From the NCBI GenBank assembly GCA_041846575.1, contig JBGZFC010000117.1, positions 1 to 17,638 on the forward strand: a stretch of DNA of 17,638 nt, in the 5' to 3' direction. Shown piece by piece: positions 6,344 to 15,144 of this stretch. Every line of letters starts with the position of its first letter. Position 1 is the stretch's first letter. The notes beneath the pieces are model-generated. The model was not told the DNA's origin and did not search any database. It saw nothing but the letters and a program-made list of their open reading frames with translations. The DNA is from JBGZFC01 sp041846575. Lineage in GTDB: Bacteria; Bacteroidota; Bacteroidia; Bacteroidales; Dysgonomonadaceae. Position numbers and translations under genes: made by a program.

Positions 6344-8068
6344 ATGTACACGCAAGATTTAAGCGAACAAGAAATAATTCGTCGACAAAGTTTGGAAGAG
6401 CTGAAAAACATGGGTATAGAGCCGTATCCTGCTGCTTTATACAAAGTTGACGCGTATTCAACCGATATAAGAAAAATTTTTAAAGACGATGACGAACGCA
6501 GATATGTAAGCATAGCGGGAAGAATTATGAGTCGTCGCATAATGGGAAAAGCATCGTTTGTAGAGCTAATGGATGCTGAAGGCAGAATACAGGTGTACAT
6601 AACTCGCGATGACATTTGTCCCGAAGAAAATAAAGACCTTTACAATGTAGTTTTCAAAAAATTACTTGATATAGGCGATTTTGTAGGAATTACAGGTTTT
6701 GTTTTCCGTACACAAATGGGAGAAATATCGGTACATGCCGAAACTCTTACCGTTCTTTCCAAATCGCTAAAACCGTTACCAATAGTAAAGACTAAAGATG
6801 GAGTTACTTACGATAAATTCAGCGACCCGGAATTACGTTACAGACAAAGATATGTGGATTTACTGGTAAACAACGATGTTAAAGATATATTTATCAAACG
6901 TACAAAAATATTCAACGCAATGCGTGATTTTTTCAACGCTCGCGGATACTTGGAAGTGGATACTCCCATATTACAAAGCATTCCGGGTGGTGCGGCAGCA
7001 CGTCCGTTCATCACTCATCATAACGCTCTGGATATTCCACTATATCTGAGAATTGCAAACGAACTCTATCTGAAAAGGTTGATTGTCGGCGGTTTTGACG
7101 GAGTTTATGAATTTGCACGCGACTTCCGTAACGAAGGTATGGACAGAACCCACAATCCGGAGTTTACGGTTATGGAAATCTATGTTGCCTACAAAGATTA
7201 CAAATGGATGATGGAGTTCACGGAACAAATGCTTGAATACACAGCATTAAAAGTTCTTGGGACAACAAAGGTAATAGTGGGAGACAATGAGATAGACTTT
7301 AAAGCACCATATCCGCGCGTTACGATGATAGATGCCATAAAAGAGCATACCGGAATTGACATCACAGGAATGGACGAAACTCAACTTCACGATGTTTGCA
7401 AAAAACTCAATATAGAAGTTGATGAAACTATGGGTAAAGGTAAACTTATCGACGAAATTTTCGGAGAAAAAGCCGAAGGAAAATATATACAGCCCACTTT
7501 CATTATTGACTATCCGATAGAGATGTCGCCATTGTGTAAACGACACAGAGAAAATCAGGAACTTACCGAGAGATTCGAGTTGATGGTAAACGGTAAAGAA
7601 CTTGCAAATGCATATTCTGAACTTAACGACCCAATAGACCAACGTGAAAGATTTGAGGAACAACTTCGCCTGTCGGAAAAAGGAGATGACGAGGCTATGT
7701 TTATCGACCACGATTTCTTACGAGCATTGGAATACGGTATGCCACCGACATCGGGTATGGGTATTGGTATGGATAGACTTACAATGTTGCTTACAGGACA
7801 AACAGCTATACAAGAAGTTCTTCTTTTCCCGCAAATGCGTCCGGAAAAAATAATCCAAAAAGATTCTGCCCAAAAATATACAGAAATCGGAATACCTGAA
7901 GAATGGGTTGAAATTTTCCAAAAAGCCAGATACACAAAAGTAGCCGACTTGAAAGATGTAAACCCAAACAAACTGCATCAAGAGATTTGCGGATTGAATA
8001 AAAAACTAAAAAAAGAGTTGAAAAATCCGACAATAGATGAAGTTAAATCTTGGATAGATAAATTTTAG
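6344..8068 (+). CDS. lysS: Lysyl-tRNA synthetase, class II
   Basis: Charges tRNA-Lys with lysine in the cytosol. The 574-residue protein has the class IIb layout: an OB-fold anticodon-binding domain (about 53-140, GRIMSRRIMGKASFVEL), motif 1 around 200-212 (GYLEVDTPIL), motif 2 at 256-280 (EFARDFRNEGMDRTHNPEF) and motif 3 near 470-490 (GMGIGMDRL). A tail of about 73 residues follows motif 3 (502-574), longer than in the E. coli enzyme, and is a feature I associate with Bacteroidota LysS. It ends in a Lys-rich helical stretch (NKKLKKELKN) that could contact tRNA. The start is the first ATG after a probable -7 element; no SD. gpsA follows after 34 nt, so lysS, gpsA and pgi are probably co-transcribed. 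Confidence 0.98.
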   Translation: MYTQDLSEQEIIRRQSLEELKNMGIEPYPAALYKVDAYSTDIRKIFKDDDERRYVSIAGRIMSRRIMGKASFVELMDAEGRIQVYITRDDICPEENKDLYNVVFKKLLDIGDFVGITGFVFRTQMGEISVHAETLTVLSKSLKPLPIVKTKDGVTYDKFSDPELRYRQRYVDLLVNNDVKDIFIKRTKIFNAMRDFFNARGYLEVDTPILQSIPGGAAARPFITHHNALDIPLYLRIANELYLKRLIVGGFDGVYEFARDFRNEGMDRTHNPEFTVMEIYVAYKDYKWMMEFTEQMLEYTALKVLGTTKVIVGDNEIDFKAPYPRVTMIDAIKEHTGIDITGMDETQLHDVCKKLNIEVDETMGKGKLIDEIFGEKAEGKYIQPTFIIDYPIEMSPLCKRHRENQELTERFELMVNGKELANAYSELNDPIDQRERFEEQLRLSEKGDDEAMFIDHDFLRALEYGMPPTSGMGIGMDRLTMLLTGQTAIQEVLLFPQMRPEKIIQKDSAQKYTEIGIPEEWVEIFQKARYTKVADLKDVNPNKLHQEICGLNKKLKKELKNPTIDEVKSWIDKF

Positions 8069-8102
8069 ATTTATAAATAATAATCCATAAAAAGAGACAT
8101 AT

Positions 8103-9098
8103 ATGAATTCACTCGACAAAATTTGCATATTGGGAGGCGGCACCTGGGGTACAGCCTTAGCCAAAATAGTGTTGATGAATCATAATCACATCAATTGGTA
8201 CATGCGCCGCGATGATCAGATAGATGGATTTTATAAATTAGGCAGAAATCCAAATTATCTTACTAATGTAAAATTCAATCTGGCTCAAATCACCTTTTTT
8301 TCTAATATAGAAAAAGCGATTAAAGAGTCTGATATAATAATCATAGCATTACCGTCTCCATATATAAAGCAGTATTTTAAACGAGTATCAAGCAGAAACC
8401 TAAAAGATAAATTTATCGTATCGGCACTTAAAGGATTGGTGCCCGGCGATAATACGGTTATAAGCAACTATTTTAATAAAAATTTCAATATTCCAATTGA
8501 GAACCTCGGCGTTATATCAGGACCGTGTCATGCAGAAGAGGTTGCATTGGAAAGAATGTCGTTTCTTACGATAGCCTGCATAGATATGGGAAAAGCCAAG
8601 ACTCTCAGCGAAAATCTAAATTCAAGAATTCTTAAAACGTCTGTATCGCAAGATGTTGTTGGCACTGAGTTGGCTGCCGTTTTAAAGAATATCTATGCAA
8701 TTGTTTCAGGTATATGTTCGGGACAAAACTATGGCGATAACTTTCAAGCTGTATTGATGACCAATTGCGCAAAAGAGATGGACAGATTTCTAAAAAATGC
8801 TGTACCTCTCGAAAGAAATATCTGCGAACAGCACTATTTGGGAGATATGCTAGTTACGGGATATTCTCAATTTAGTAGAAATCGAACTTTTGGAACGATG
8901 ATAGGAAAAGGATATTCGGTAAAAACAGCTCAATTGGAAATGGAGATGATTGCCGAAGGATATTACGGAGCTAAATGTATTTACGAGATTAATCAGAGAT
9001 TAAAAGTAAATACCCCTATTATTGAAGTAGCGTATCAGGTTTTATACGAAAAACTAAATCCAAGCTTGGCTGTAAAAAAACTGATAGAAGTATTCTAA
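8103..9098 (+). CDS. gpsA: NAD(P)-dependent glycerol-3-phosphate dehydrogenase
   Basis: Reduces dihydroxyacetone phosphate to sn-glycerol 3-phosphate, the backbone for phospholipid synthesis. The 331 residues match the family length. The N-terminal Rossmann motif is LGGGTWGTALA (10-20). The catalytic region includes SALKGL (Lys110), SGPCHAEEVA (139-147) and VLKNIYAI (Lys195). The C-terminal substrate-binding part carries SRNRTFG (258-264). Minor variations such as GDMLVTGYSQ where many homologues have GDLLVTC do not touch the catalytic lysines. It sits 34 nt after lysS and 63 nt before pgi on the same strand, with no terminator between them, and so reads as the middle gene of an operon also seen in Bacteroides. 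A purine-rich AAGAGA precedes the ATG but is a poor SD. Confidence 0.96.
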   Translation: MNSLDKICILGGGTWGTALAKIVLMNHNHINWYMRRDDQIDGFYKLGRNPNYLTNVKFNLAQITFFSNIEKAIKESDIIIIALPSPYIKQYFKRVSSRNLKDKFIVSALKGLVPGDNTVISNYFNKNFNIPIENLGVISGPCHAEEVALERMSFLTIACIDMGKAKTLSENLNSRILKTSVSQDVVGTELAAVLKNIYAIVSGICSGQNYGDNFQAVLMTNCAKEMDRFLKNAVPLERNICEQHYLGDMLVTGYSQFSRNRTFGTMIGKGYSVKTAQLEMEMIAEGYYGAKCIYEINQRLKVNTPIIEVAYQVLYEKLNPSLAVKKLIEVF

Positions 9099-9161
9099 AG
9101 AAACAAGCTTTGCCTATACAAATTATATAATAGTTTGACCAACCAAAAAACATAAAAATTT

Positions 9162-10505
9162 ATGGAAGCAATAAAATTAACAATAAATCAAGTTTATAAC
9201 TCAGTTTCGGAACAACAAATCCTGTCTCAAGCAAAAGAAGCTATGGCATGTAATACCGCTTTACATAACGGTACTCTACCGGGAAACGATTTTTTAGGTT
9301 GGGTAAACTTGCCTTCATCAACTACTGACGATTTTTTAAAAGAGATAGAAGATACTGCTGCAAAATTGAGAACTAATTGCGATGTAGTTGTAGTTGTTGG
9401 TATTGGTGGCAGCTATTTGGGTGCAAGAGCAGTTATTGAAGCACTGAGCAGTACACTTGATTGGCTTCAAACAAAAAGAGAGAATCCTGTAATCCTTTAT
9501 GCCGGCTACAATATTTGCGAAGACTACACAGCCGAATTGGTAAACTATTTGAAAGACAAAAAATTCGGTATTATCAACATTTCTAAGTCAGGCACTACTA
9601 CCGAACCTGCTATAGCTTTCAGAATTTTACGAGAATTGCTTATTGAAAAACTTGGCGAAGAGGAGTCAAGAGAAAGAATTGTAGTTATTACAGATGCAAA
9701 AAAAGGAGCTTTACGCACTTTGGCAGATAATGAGGGGTACAAATCATTTATTATTCCCGATAACGTTGGAGGACGCTATTCTGTTCTTACTCCCGTGGGA
9801 CTTCTTCCAATAGCGACAGCAGGAATAGATATCCGAAACCTGATACAAGGAGCACAAGATATAGAGAGAGCCACAAACGAAAATTCTTCTTACGAATTAA
9901 ATCTGCCGGCTATATATGCAGTAGTGCGCAACGAACTGTATAACAGAGGCAAAAAGATTGAAATCATGATTAACTACAACCCTAAACTTTACTATTTTGC
10001 CGAGTGGTGGAAACAGCTATTTGGCGAAAGTGAAGGAAAAAACGGTAAGGGAATTTTCCCGGCGGCAGTTAATTTTACTTCAGACCTTCACTCTATGGGG
10101 CAATGGATTCAAGACGGCGAACGCACAATTTTCGAAACTACACTATCAATAAAAGAACCTAACGAGAAAGTTGAAGTTCCTTTCGATGAAACCAATCTTG
10201 ATGGATTAAACTATCTGAAAGGCAAACGAATAGATGAGGTTAATAAAATGGCGGAACTTGGAACACGAATAGCTCACGTTGATGGAGGAGTTCCAAATAT
10301 CATTATAGAGATTCCGCGTCTGTCTGACTATTTTATCGGTCAACTTATCTATTTCTTTGAGAAAGCATGTGGTATCAGCGGTTATATGCTGGGTGTTAAT
10401 CCTTTCGACCAACCTGGCGTTGAGGATTACAAAAACAATATGTTCGCACTTCTCGAAAAACCAGGTTTCGAAGCTCAAACAGAGGCTATAAAAGCGAAAA
10501 TATAA
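9162..10505 (+). CDS. pgi: Glucose-6-phosphate isomerase
   Basis: Interconverts glucose 6-phosphate and fructose 6-phosphate in glycolysis and gluconeogenesis. At 447 residues it is the short bacterial form (Bacteroidota and Firmicutes type), not the roughly 550-residue E. coli form. Visible sites: GIGGSYLGAR (80-89), the phosphate-binding SKSGTTTE (141-148), the family signature GGRYSVLTPVG (203-213), the acidic active-site stretch GESEGKNGKG (288-297), His310 in FTSDLHSMG, and Lys424 in NPFDQPGVEDYK. All expected catalytic positions are filled. It is the last gene of the lysS-gpsA-pgi run. No hairpin terminator is visible after it; the sequence passes straight into a repeat-rich spacer. Confidence 0.97.
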   Translation: MEAIKLTINQVYNSVSEQQILSQAKEAMACNTALHNGTLPGNDFLGWVNLPSSTTDDFLKEIEDTAAKLRTNCDVVVVVGIGGSYLGARAVIEALSSTLDWLQTKRENPVILYAGYNICEDYTAELVNYLKDKKFGIINISKSGTTTEPAIAFRILRELLIEKLGEEESRERIVVITDAKKGALRTLADNEGYKSFIIPDNVGGRYSVLTPVGLLPIATAGIDIRNLIQGAQDIERATNENSSYELNLPAIYAVVRNELYNRGKKIEIMINYNPKLYYFAEWWKQLFGESEGKNGKGIFPAAVNFTSDLHSMGQWIQDGERTIFETTLSIKEPNEKVEVPFDETNLDGLNYLKGKRIDEVNKMAELGTRIAHVDGGVPNIIIEIPRLSDYFIGQLIYFFEKACGISGYMLGVNPFDQPGVEDYKNNMFALLEKPGFEAQTEAIKAKI

Positions 10506-11119
10506 CTGATTTTGGCGATTGATTTTTGGCTGTTAGTCATTAGCTGTTGGCAACGAACCCAAATCATAAACAGCTCTCTGTCATTTCGAACGAAGTGAGA
10601 AATCTATTCTTTTAGCTATTATCTTTTGGCTGTAAGCGCATCCAAAAAAGTCTTGGCTTTTGTGTCCTGCATCTAAAAAAACAGATACTTCATTCCGCTA
10701 AAAGCTCCATTCAGTATGACAACACAGTGATGTGCTTTATTTTTGATACTGCCGCCATTGTTTAATGTCTCAGAAATGCAACAAATGGACTTTGAGCCGT
10801 TGGTTGCTATGTTTTTGCTCGTGCCATTCTGTGAACGGTATGTCGTGAAGAAAATAACAGCCTATCGGCAGACACGCTTTGCAAAAGCGTACCAGCGATA
10901 TATAAATTTCTTCGTGAAACTCTATGTTAAACTTGACGGGCTTTGCGGTTAATCTTTACGATCTTTGCGTGAAACAAAAAAACGTCGGGATTACAAATCC
11001 CTATGACAATTGTGTTTTAATTCTTGCTTCTTGTCTCTATTCTATTATAACGAAGGCAAAATCGTCTCCCTCTCTCACGTAGTCACAACGTGCGCCAACT
11101 CAATAATCAGAACTCCTAA
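10506..11119. repeat. Gene-free island of decayed dispersed repeats
   Basis: 614 nt with no believable gene. It contains several phrases that I recognise as recurring in Bacteroidota intergenic regions: GCTGTTAGTCATTAGCTGTT near 10530-10548 and again, decayed, near 10612-10637; TGTCATTTCGAACGAAGTGA at 10579-10598 with a partly matching inverted copy at 10683-10721; a short palindrome ACGCTT-N5-AAGCGT at 10874-10890; and reiterated CTTTGCG words at 10940-10971. A 69-codon open frame with a TTG start (10743-10952) runs through these repeats and is judged non-coding. Such islands usually reflect short mobile or replicating intergenic elements; no transposase or target duplication is seen. Confidence 0.5.
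10579..10721. repeat. MITE-like inverted repeat within the repeat island
   Basis: The left arm (10579-10605) begins TGTCATTTCGAA and ends AAATCT. The right arm (10683-10721) begins AGATAC and ends ATGACA, so the outer six bases pair perfectly and parts of the interior pair loosely, with a spacer of about 77 nt. This resembles the hairpin-forming TGTCATTTCGA elements scattered in Bacteroidota genomes. The two arms differ in length, so this is a decayed copy. Confidence 0.4.
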
Positions 11120-12034
11120 CTAAAAAATAGACACTTTAGTTGTAGAGGTGAACTCTTCGAGAAATAGTATCCCTTTGTAAGAGTTTCCTTTTTTATTTAG
11201 ACGCGGACTCCAAACGGTGATAGCGTAATTTTCGGGTAAAATGGCTACAATACCGCCACCAACTCCACTTTTTCCAGGTAATCCGACTTTAAAGGAAAAC
11301 TGTCCCGCTTCATCATAAAATCCGCAAGTTTGCATTATGGCATTAGTACGTTTTATGCGACTTGGCGAGAGTATCTGCTCTCCTGAATAAGGCACTACAC
11401 CATTATTCGCAAGAAACAGAAAAGCTTTAGAAAGTTCCTTACAACTCATCTCCACAGAGCAGATATGAGTATATAAATCTATTACTGTTTCTATATCGTT
11501 TTTAATATTTCCAAAAGATTTCATCAAATATACCAAAGCATAGTTTCTATAACCCGTATTTTTTTCAGAGAAAGCCACTTTGGGGTTGTAGTTGATTGTG
11601 TCGTTTCCCGCAAGTCGTCGGATAAAAGATATAATCTCATCTTTCGGATTGGTCAATTCGCTAACCAAAATATCGCAAACGACAATCGCTCCGGCATTAA
11701 TAAACGGATTGCGAGGTATGCCCATGTCATACTCAAGCTGTATAAGTGAATTAAAAGGAGTTCCGGCCGGTTCTAAATCCATGCGTTTCCAAATATCACT
11801 TTTCAGAATAGAGTAAGCCATTACAAAAGTGAATACTTTCGATATACTCTGTATGGAGAAACGTTTTTCCGAATCGCCAAAACCATACGTTTCTCCGCTG
11901 ATAGCGGTTAAGTTAACCCCAAATTGATTAGGGTCAATCTTTGCCAATTCCGGAATATATGAAGCAACTTGCCCAAGATCTTCAACACCTTGCAAATCGC
12001 GATAAATAGACTCAAATATTTTATTGTAATCCAT
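11120..12034 (-). CDS. glsA: Glutaminase A
   Basis: Hydrolyses glutamine to glutamate and ammonia in the cytosol. The fold belongs to the serine beta-lactamase-like glutaminases. The 304 residues match the bacterial family length. The catalytic SxxK motif is QSISKVF (Ser63, Lys66). Other conserved stretches are GIPRNPFINAGAI (105-117), the NYALVYLMKSFGN segment near the middle, and the C-terminal GLPGKSGVGGGIVA. Nothing essential is missing. The gene stands alone, convergent with pgi and divergent from dpp11, with repeat-rich spacers on both sides. It could supply glutamate or contribute ammonia-based acid resistance; the sequence does not decide. A -7 element lies about 95 nt upstream. Confidence 0.96.
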   Translation of the reverse strand: MDYNKIFESIYRDLQGVEDLGQVASYIPELAKIDPNQFGVNLTAISGETYGFGDSEKRFSIQSISKVFTFVMAYSILKSDIWKRMDLEPAGTPFNSLIQLEYDMGIPRNPFINAGAIVVCDILVSELTNPKDEIISFIRRLAGNDTINYNPKVAFSEKNTGYRNYALVYLMKSFGNIKNDIETVIDLYTHICSVEMSCKELSKAFLFLANNGVVPYSGEQILSPSRIKRTNAIMQTCGFYDEAGQFSFKVGLPGKSGVGGGIVAILPENYAITVWSPRLNKKGNSYKGILFLEEFTSTTKVSIF

Positions 12035-12343
12035 AATTTATATAATAGATTTACTGCAAATTTTTATTCAAATAATTCATAAAAACAGTCTTTTAAAAAG
12101 TTTTTATGCCGTAAAATGCTCTTGCAATTACAAAGATAAGCTAAAACATTGTAAATATAAGCAAATCATCTTTTTTTTAGTTGACAAGTTTATAGTAAAC
12201 AGACAGTTGAAAGTTGAGAACCGAGAGCCAAAAGTTTTTCGCAATGACAATTAATAATAACATTAGGAAAAATATCCGATATTCGTATTTTTTTTAGTAT
12301 CTTTATTGTCTTAAAATAAACAACATAAAATATATACACAAAA
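12035..12343. promoter_or_regulatory. Divergent spacer between glsA and dpp11
   Basis: 309 nt without a gene. The left half holds the probable glsA promoter. Around 12201-12249 lies a phrase of the dispersed intergenic type (CAGTTGAAAGTTGAGAACCG, ending in CGCAATGACA), similar in style to the island after pgi. Toward dpp11 a near-consensus -7 word TATCTTTA occurs at 12298-12305, with no matching -33, so that promoter is only a suggestion. Confidence 0.4.
12131..12165 (-). promoter_or_regulatory. Candidate glsA promoter
   Basis: On the - strand TTTG (12165-12162) is followed after 23 nt by TATCTTTG (12138-12131), an exact TAnnTTTG -7 word. The spacer is 2 nt longer than the usual 19-21. The leader to the glsA ATG would be about 90 nt. 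Confidence 0.45.
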
Positions 12344-14509
12344 ATGAAAAAAACAGTTCTTACCACACTTTTTTTCTTTATTCTTTTTTCGCTTTCTGCT
12401 GATGAAGGAATGTGGATGCTACATCTGCTAAAACAACAAAAACTATCCGAAATGCAGAAGCTTGGTTTACAATTACAAGATTACGACATATATAATCCCA
12501 ACGGCGAATCGCTAACGGATGCCATTCTGCAATTTGGCAACGGATGCACGGGAAGCGTCATTTCGTCCGAAGGACTGATTTTGACTAATCACCATTGCGG
12601 ATACGGACAAATTCAAAATCACAGTTCTTTAGAAAATAATTATCTCGAAAAAGGCTTTTGGGCAATGAACAAAAAGCAAGAGTTGCCAAATCCGGAACTA
12701 ACCGTAACCTTTATCGAGAGGATAGACGATGTTACCGATTACGTTAAACAGTGCTTAGAAAGAGATAAAGAGCTTGATAAAGACGGAGTTCTTTTCCTGT
12801 CTCCATCCTATCTTAACAGAATAGCAAAAGAAAAAGCGAGAGAGTATCTGAATAAAAACATTGGAACTGACGTCGAGATAAAACCGTTCTTTGAAGGCAA
12901 CCGCTACTATATGTTCTCTAAAAAAGTATATTCCGATGTAAGATTAGTTGGGGCTCCACCCAGTTCGATAGGTAAATTTGGTGCGGACACTGACAATTGG
13001 ATGTGGACTCGTCACACCGGAGACTTCTGTCTGTTCAGAATTTATACCGATAAAAAGGGAAATCCGGCAAGTTATTCGCCAGACAATATTCCTTTCAAAC
13101 CAAAAAAATGGTTGCAACTTTCAACCGAAGGCGTTGAAGAAAACGATTTCGCGATGATTATCGGATTTCCGGGTACAACAAACAAATATTACACATCGTG
13201 GGAAGTTGCTGAGCGTAGAGATATTGACAATGATGTGCGAATCAATATGAGAGAAATCAGACAAAAGGCTATGCTTGAAGAGATGCTTAAAGACCCGCAA
13301 GTAAATATTCAATATGCAAGCAAGTATTCAGGCTCTACAAACGGTTACAAAAGTGCAATCGGTTCTAATTGGGCAATAGATAACAGAAAGTTTATCGAAG
13401 TAAAACGGGAACAACAAGACCAAGTTTCAAAATGGGGTTCGGAAAACAACACTTCTAAATATAGAGAGGCGTTAAAAACAATTGAAAACATAGTAAACAG
13501 AAGAAAAGATTTACGATTTAGAGAGAAAATGTTGTTTGAAGGATTGCAACGCGGATTGGAATTTGCCTCAATACCCACAAAAAATGCAGACTCTCTGATT
13601 GTTGCATTCAACGAGAAAGACAATAATAAAATCGAACCCTACACCACGCTGTTACGCAACGATTATCTCGAATTTGCCAATAAAGACTACAGTGCCGAAG
13701 TCGATAAAAAAATATCAAAAGCAATTATTAAAGAGTATATACAAAAGGTTTCAAAAGAAAATCAACCGGAAGCATTCGCAACTCTTCATTCCGAATACAA
13801 CGGAGATGTAGATGCTTTTGTGGATGATATTTTCAAAAAATCAATCTTCGGAAGCGAAGAGAATTTGAAACATTTTATCAACGAAAATCACACCGCCAAT
13901 GCACTTATCAACGACCCTATGTTTAATTTCTCTCGCTCACTAATTAAAGAGGCTAGCGAACTAAGGCAGCAGCTGAGCGAATTCAACAATCCTTTTGCCA
14001 TATCCCGAAGAGATTATCTTGAAGGCATATTAGCCAAAGATGGCGAAACGGCTCACTTCCCCGACGCCAACCTGACTATCCGCCTTACTTACGGACAAGT
14101 AAAAGGTTATGCTCCGCGCGATGCCGTATTGTATGATTATCAAACATATATGGACGGTATTATGGAGAAAGAAGACCCGAATAACTGGGAATTTGTAGTT
14201 CCCGAAAAATTGAAAAAACTCTATCTATATAAAGATTTTGGCAAATATTCGGCTAAAAACGGAAAAATGCCCGTCTGTTTCTTGGCTACGACACACACAA
14301 CGGGAGGAAATTCCGGAAGCCCGGTTATGAACGGAAAAGGCGAACTTATCGGATTGAATTTCGACCGTAATTGGGAAGGTGTCGGTGGTGACATAGAGTA
14401 TCTGCCCGATTATCAAAGAAGTATAATAGCGGATATAAAATATATATTGTTCATAATAGATAAGTATGCCGGAGCAGAACATCTGATTAAAGAGATGAAT
14501 ATCAAATGA
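12344..14509 (+). CDS. dpp11: Asp/Glu-specific dipeptidyl-peptidase DPP11 (peptidase family S46)
   Basis: An exported serine peptidase that removes dipeptides after an acidic second residue, feeding peptide uptake in asaccharolytic Bacteroidota. A short signal peptide (1 to about 19; MKK, then a hydrophobic run, cleaved near LSA/DEG) gives a mature start DEGMW as in Porphyromonas DPP11. The catalytic triad is visible: His84 in LTNHHCGYG, Asp227 in RHTGDF and Ser657 in GGNSGSPV. Arg675 in NFDRNWEG lies 18 residues after the serine, the spacing I recall for Ser655/Arg673 of P. gingivalis DPP11; DPP7 has Gly there. This, and close similarity along the length (721 residues), favour DPP11 over DPP7. 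It is monocistronic, running away from glsA. No SD and no clear terminator. It most likely acts in the periplasm. Confidence 0.93.
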   Translation: MKKTVLTTLFFFILFSLSADEGMWMLHLLKQQKLSEMQKLGLQLQDYDIYNPNGESLTDAILQFGNGCTGSVISSEGLILTNHHCGYGQIQNHSSLENNYLEKGFWAMNKKQELPNPELTVTFIERIDDVTDYVKQCLERDKELDKDGVLFLSPSYLNRIAKEKAREYLNKNIGTDVEIKPFFEGNRYYMFSKKVYSDVRLVGAPPSSIGKFGADTDNWMWTRHTGDFCLFRIYTDKKGNPASYSPDNIPFKPKKWLQLSTEGVEENDFAMIIGFPGTTNKYYTSWEVAERRDIDNDVRINMREIRQKAMLEEMLKDPQVNIQYASKYSGSTNGYKSAIGSNWAIDNRKFIEVKREQQDQVSKWGSENNTSKYREALKTIENIVNRRKDLRFREKMLFEGLQRGLEFASIPTKNADSLIVAFNEKDNNKIEPYTTLLRNDYLEFANKDYSAEVDKKISKAIIKEYIQKVSKENQPEAFATLHSEYNGDVDAFVDDIFKKSIFGSEENLKHFINENHTANALINDPMFNFSRSLIKEASELRQQLSEFNNPFAISRRDYLEGILAKDGETAHFPDANLTIRLTYGQVKGYAPRDAVLYDYQTYMDGIMEKEDPNNWEFVVPEKLKKLYLYKDFGKYSAKNGKMPVCFLATTHTTGGNSGSPVMNGKGELIGLNFDRNWEGVGGDIEYLPDYQRSIIADIKYILFIIDKYAGAEHLIKEMNIK

Positions 14510-14551
14510 TTAGAAAACACATATTCAGGCATTAAAAGTAATATTATTTGA

Positions 14552-15009
14552 TATTATCCCAAGAAAATGTGTAAATAGACAAAAACTTTACATTTGACAG
14601 AAAAAAGACTTTATGGAATTTACACAGAAACAGACAAGTAATATACTTGCTCAACTTTCGGAAGAAGACAATGGGTTGAACCCAATTCTTAAGTTGACAT
14701 TGGAATTCTTGATAAAATCAGAGCGTTCGGAGTACAACTTTTCCAACGGAGATAGCAGTAATGGTTATCGTCCTCGCAAATCTTATGGTAATGAGTCGAT
14801 ACTTGGGGTACAGGGTTCACGGATATTATCTTGGGATTATTGAAAATAAAGAGTTCGAGGCACATAACATAACCAAAACGTTTCTTTAAATATGGGTTGG
14901 ATTACATGGAAAATGTATTACCAAGTGCTTATTTTCAAGACAACATCAATATTTGTCAATTTTTGTAATGTGCTTAGAATTTTACTTTACACACTTTCTT
15001 TGGACAGTA
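14552..15009. mobile_element. Decayed IS256-family insertion element
   Basis: The ends 14552-14575 and 14986-15009 are imperfect inverted repeats, matching at 20 of 24 positions. Near the left end, in inward orientation, is the N-terminal piece of an IS256-type transposase. Only about 458 nt remain, against roughly 1.3 kb for a full element, so most of the transposase and its DDE core are gone. No clear 8-9 bp target duplication was found. It is non-autonomous; whether it can still be moved in trans is unknown. Confidence 0.65.
14613..14843 (+). pseudogene. N-terminal fragment of an IS256-family (mutator-type) transposase
   Basis: The 76-codon frame begins MEFTQKQTSNILAQLSEEDN and continues through LNPILKLTLEFLIKSER to NGYRPRKSYG, the typical start of Bacteroidota IS256 transposases (which run about 400 residues). 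After about residue 60 the resemblance stops and the frame closes in unrelated sequence (SRILSWDY). Another frame then stays open briefly (about 14810-14888, reading GYYLGIIENKEFEAHN), which I do not recognise as the missing transposase. The catalytic DDE domain is absent, so the product cannot be an active transposase. It lies inside the terminal repeats, which supports a relic and not a captured gene. Confidence 0.75.
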
Positions 15010-15101
15010 TTCTTTCTTAGGACAATATCTAACCTTTTGGGGACACTGCCGCAAACAGTTACTTCGATAGGCTTACAATGGTAACATACAAACACTGAAA
15101 T

Positions 15102-15134
15102 AAAAAAAGCACCCGAAAAATTTTTCGAGTGCTT
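15102..15134 (-). terminator. Rho-independent terminator of the tRNA operon
   Basis: On the - strand, 11 nt after tRNA-Gly, a 14-bp stem (15134-15121 with 15120-15107, containing one G-T pair, AAGCACTCG pairing with CGGGTGCTT around an A/T-rich tip) runs into seven T residues (15108-15102). The position and the T tract make this a clear terminator for leftward transcription. It shows that the tRNA unit ends here. Confidence 0.85.
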
Positions 15135-15144
15135 GTAAATTGAG

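Larger units (their letters stand above)
14510..15101. other. Spacer holding an IS256-family relic
   Basis: 592 nt between dpp11 and the tRNA terminator without an intact gene. Apart from the IS relic (14552-15009), the stretch 15000-15053 contains three similar words in a row: TTTGGACAGTATTC, TTAGGACAATATC and TTGGGGACACTGCC. They look like variants of the same IS end. From about 15054 to 15101 nothing is recognised. Confidence 0.5.

Noticed and set aside
10743..10952. 69-codon open frame in the repeat island
   Set aside because: TTG start, runs through recognisable non-coding repeat phrases and a short palindrome, and resembles no protein family.
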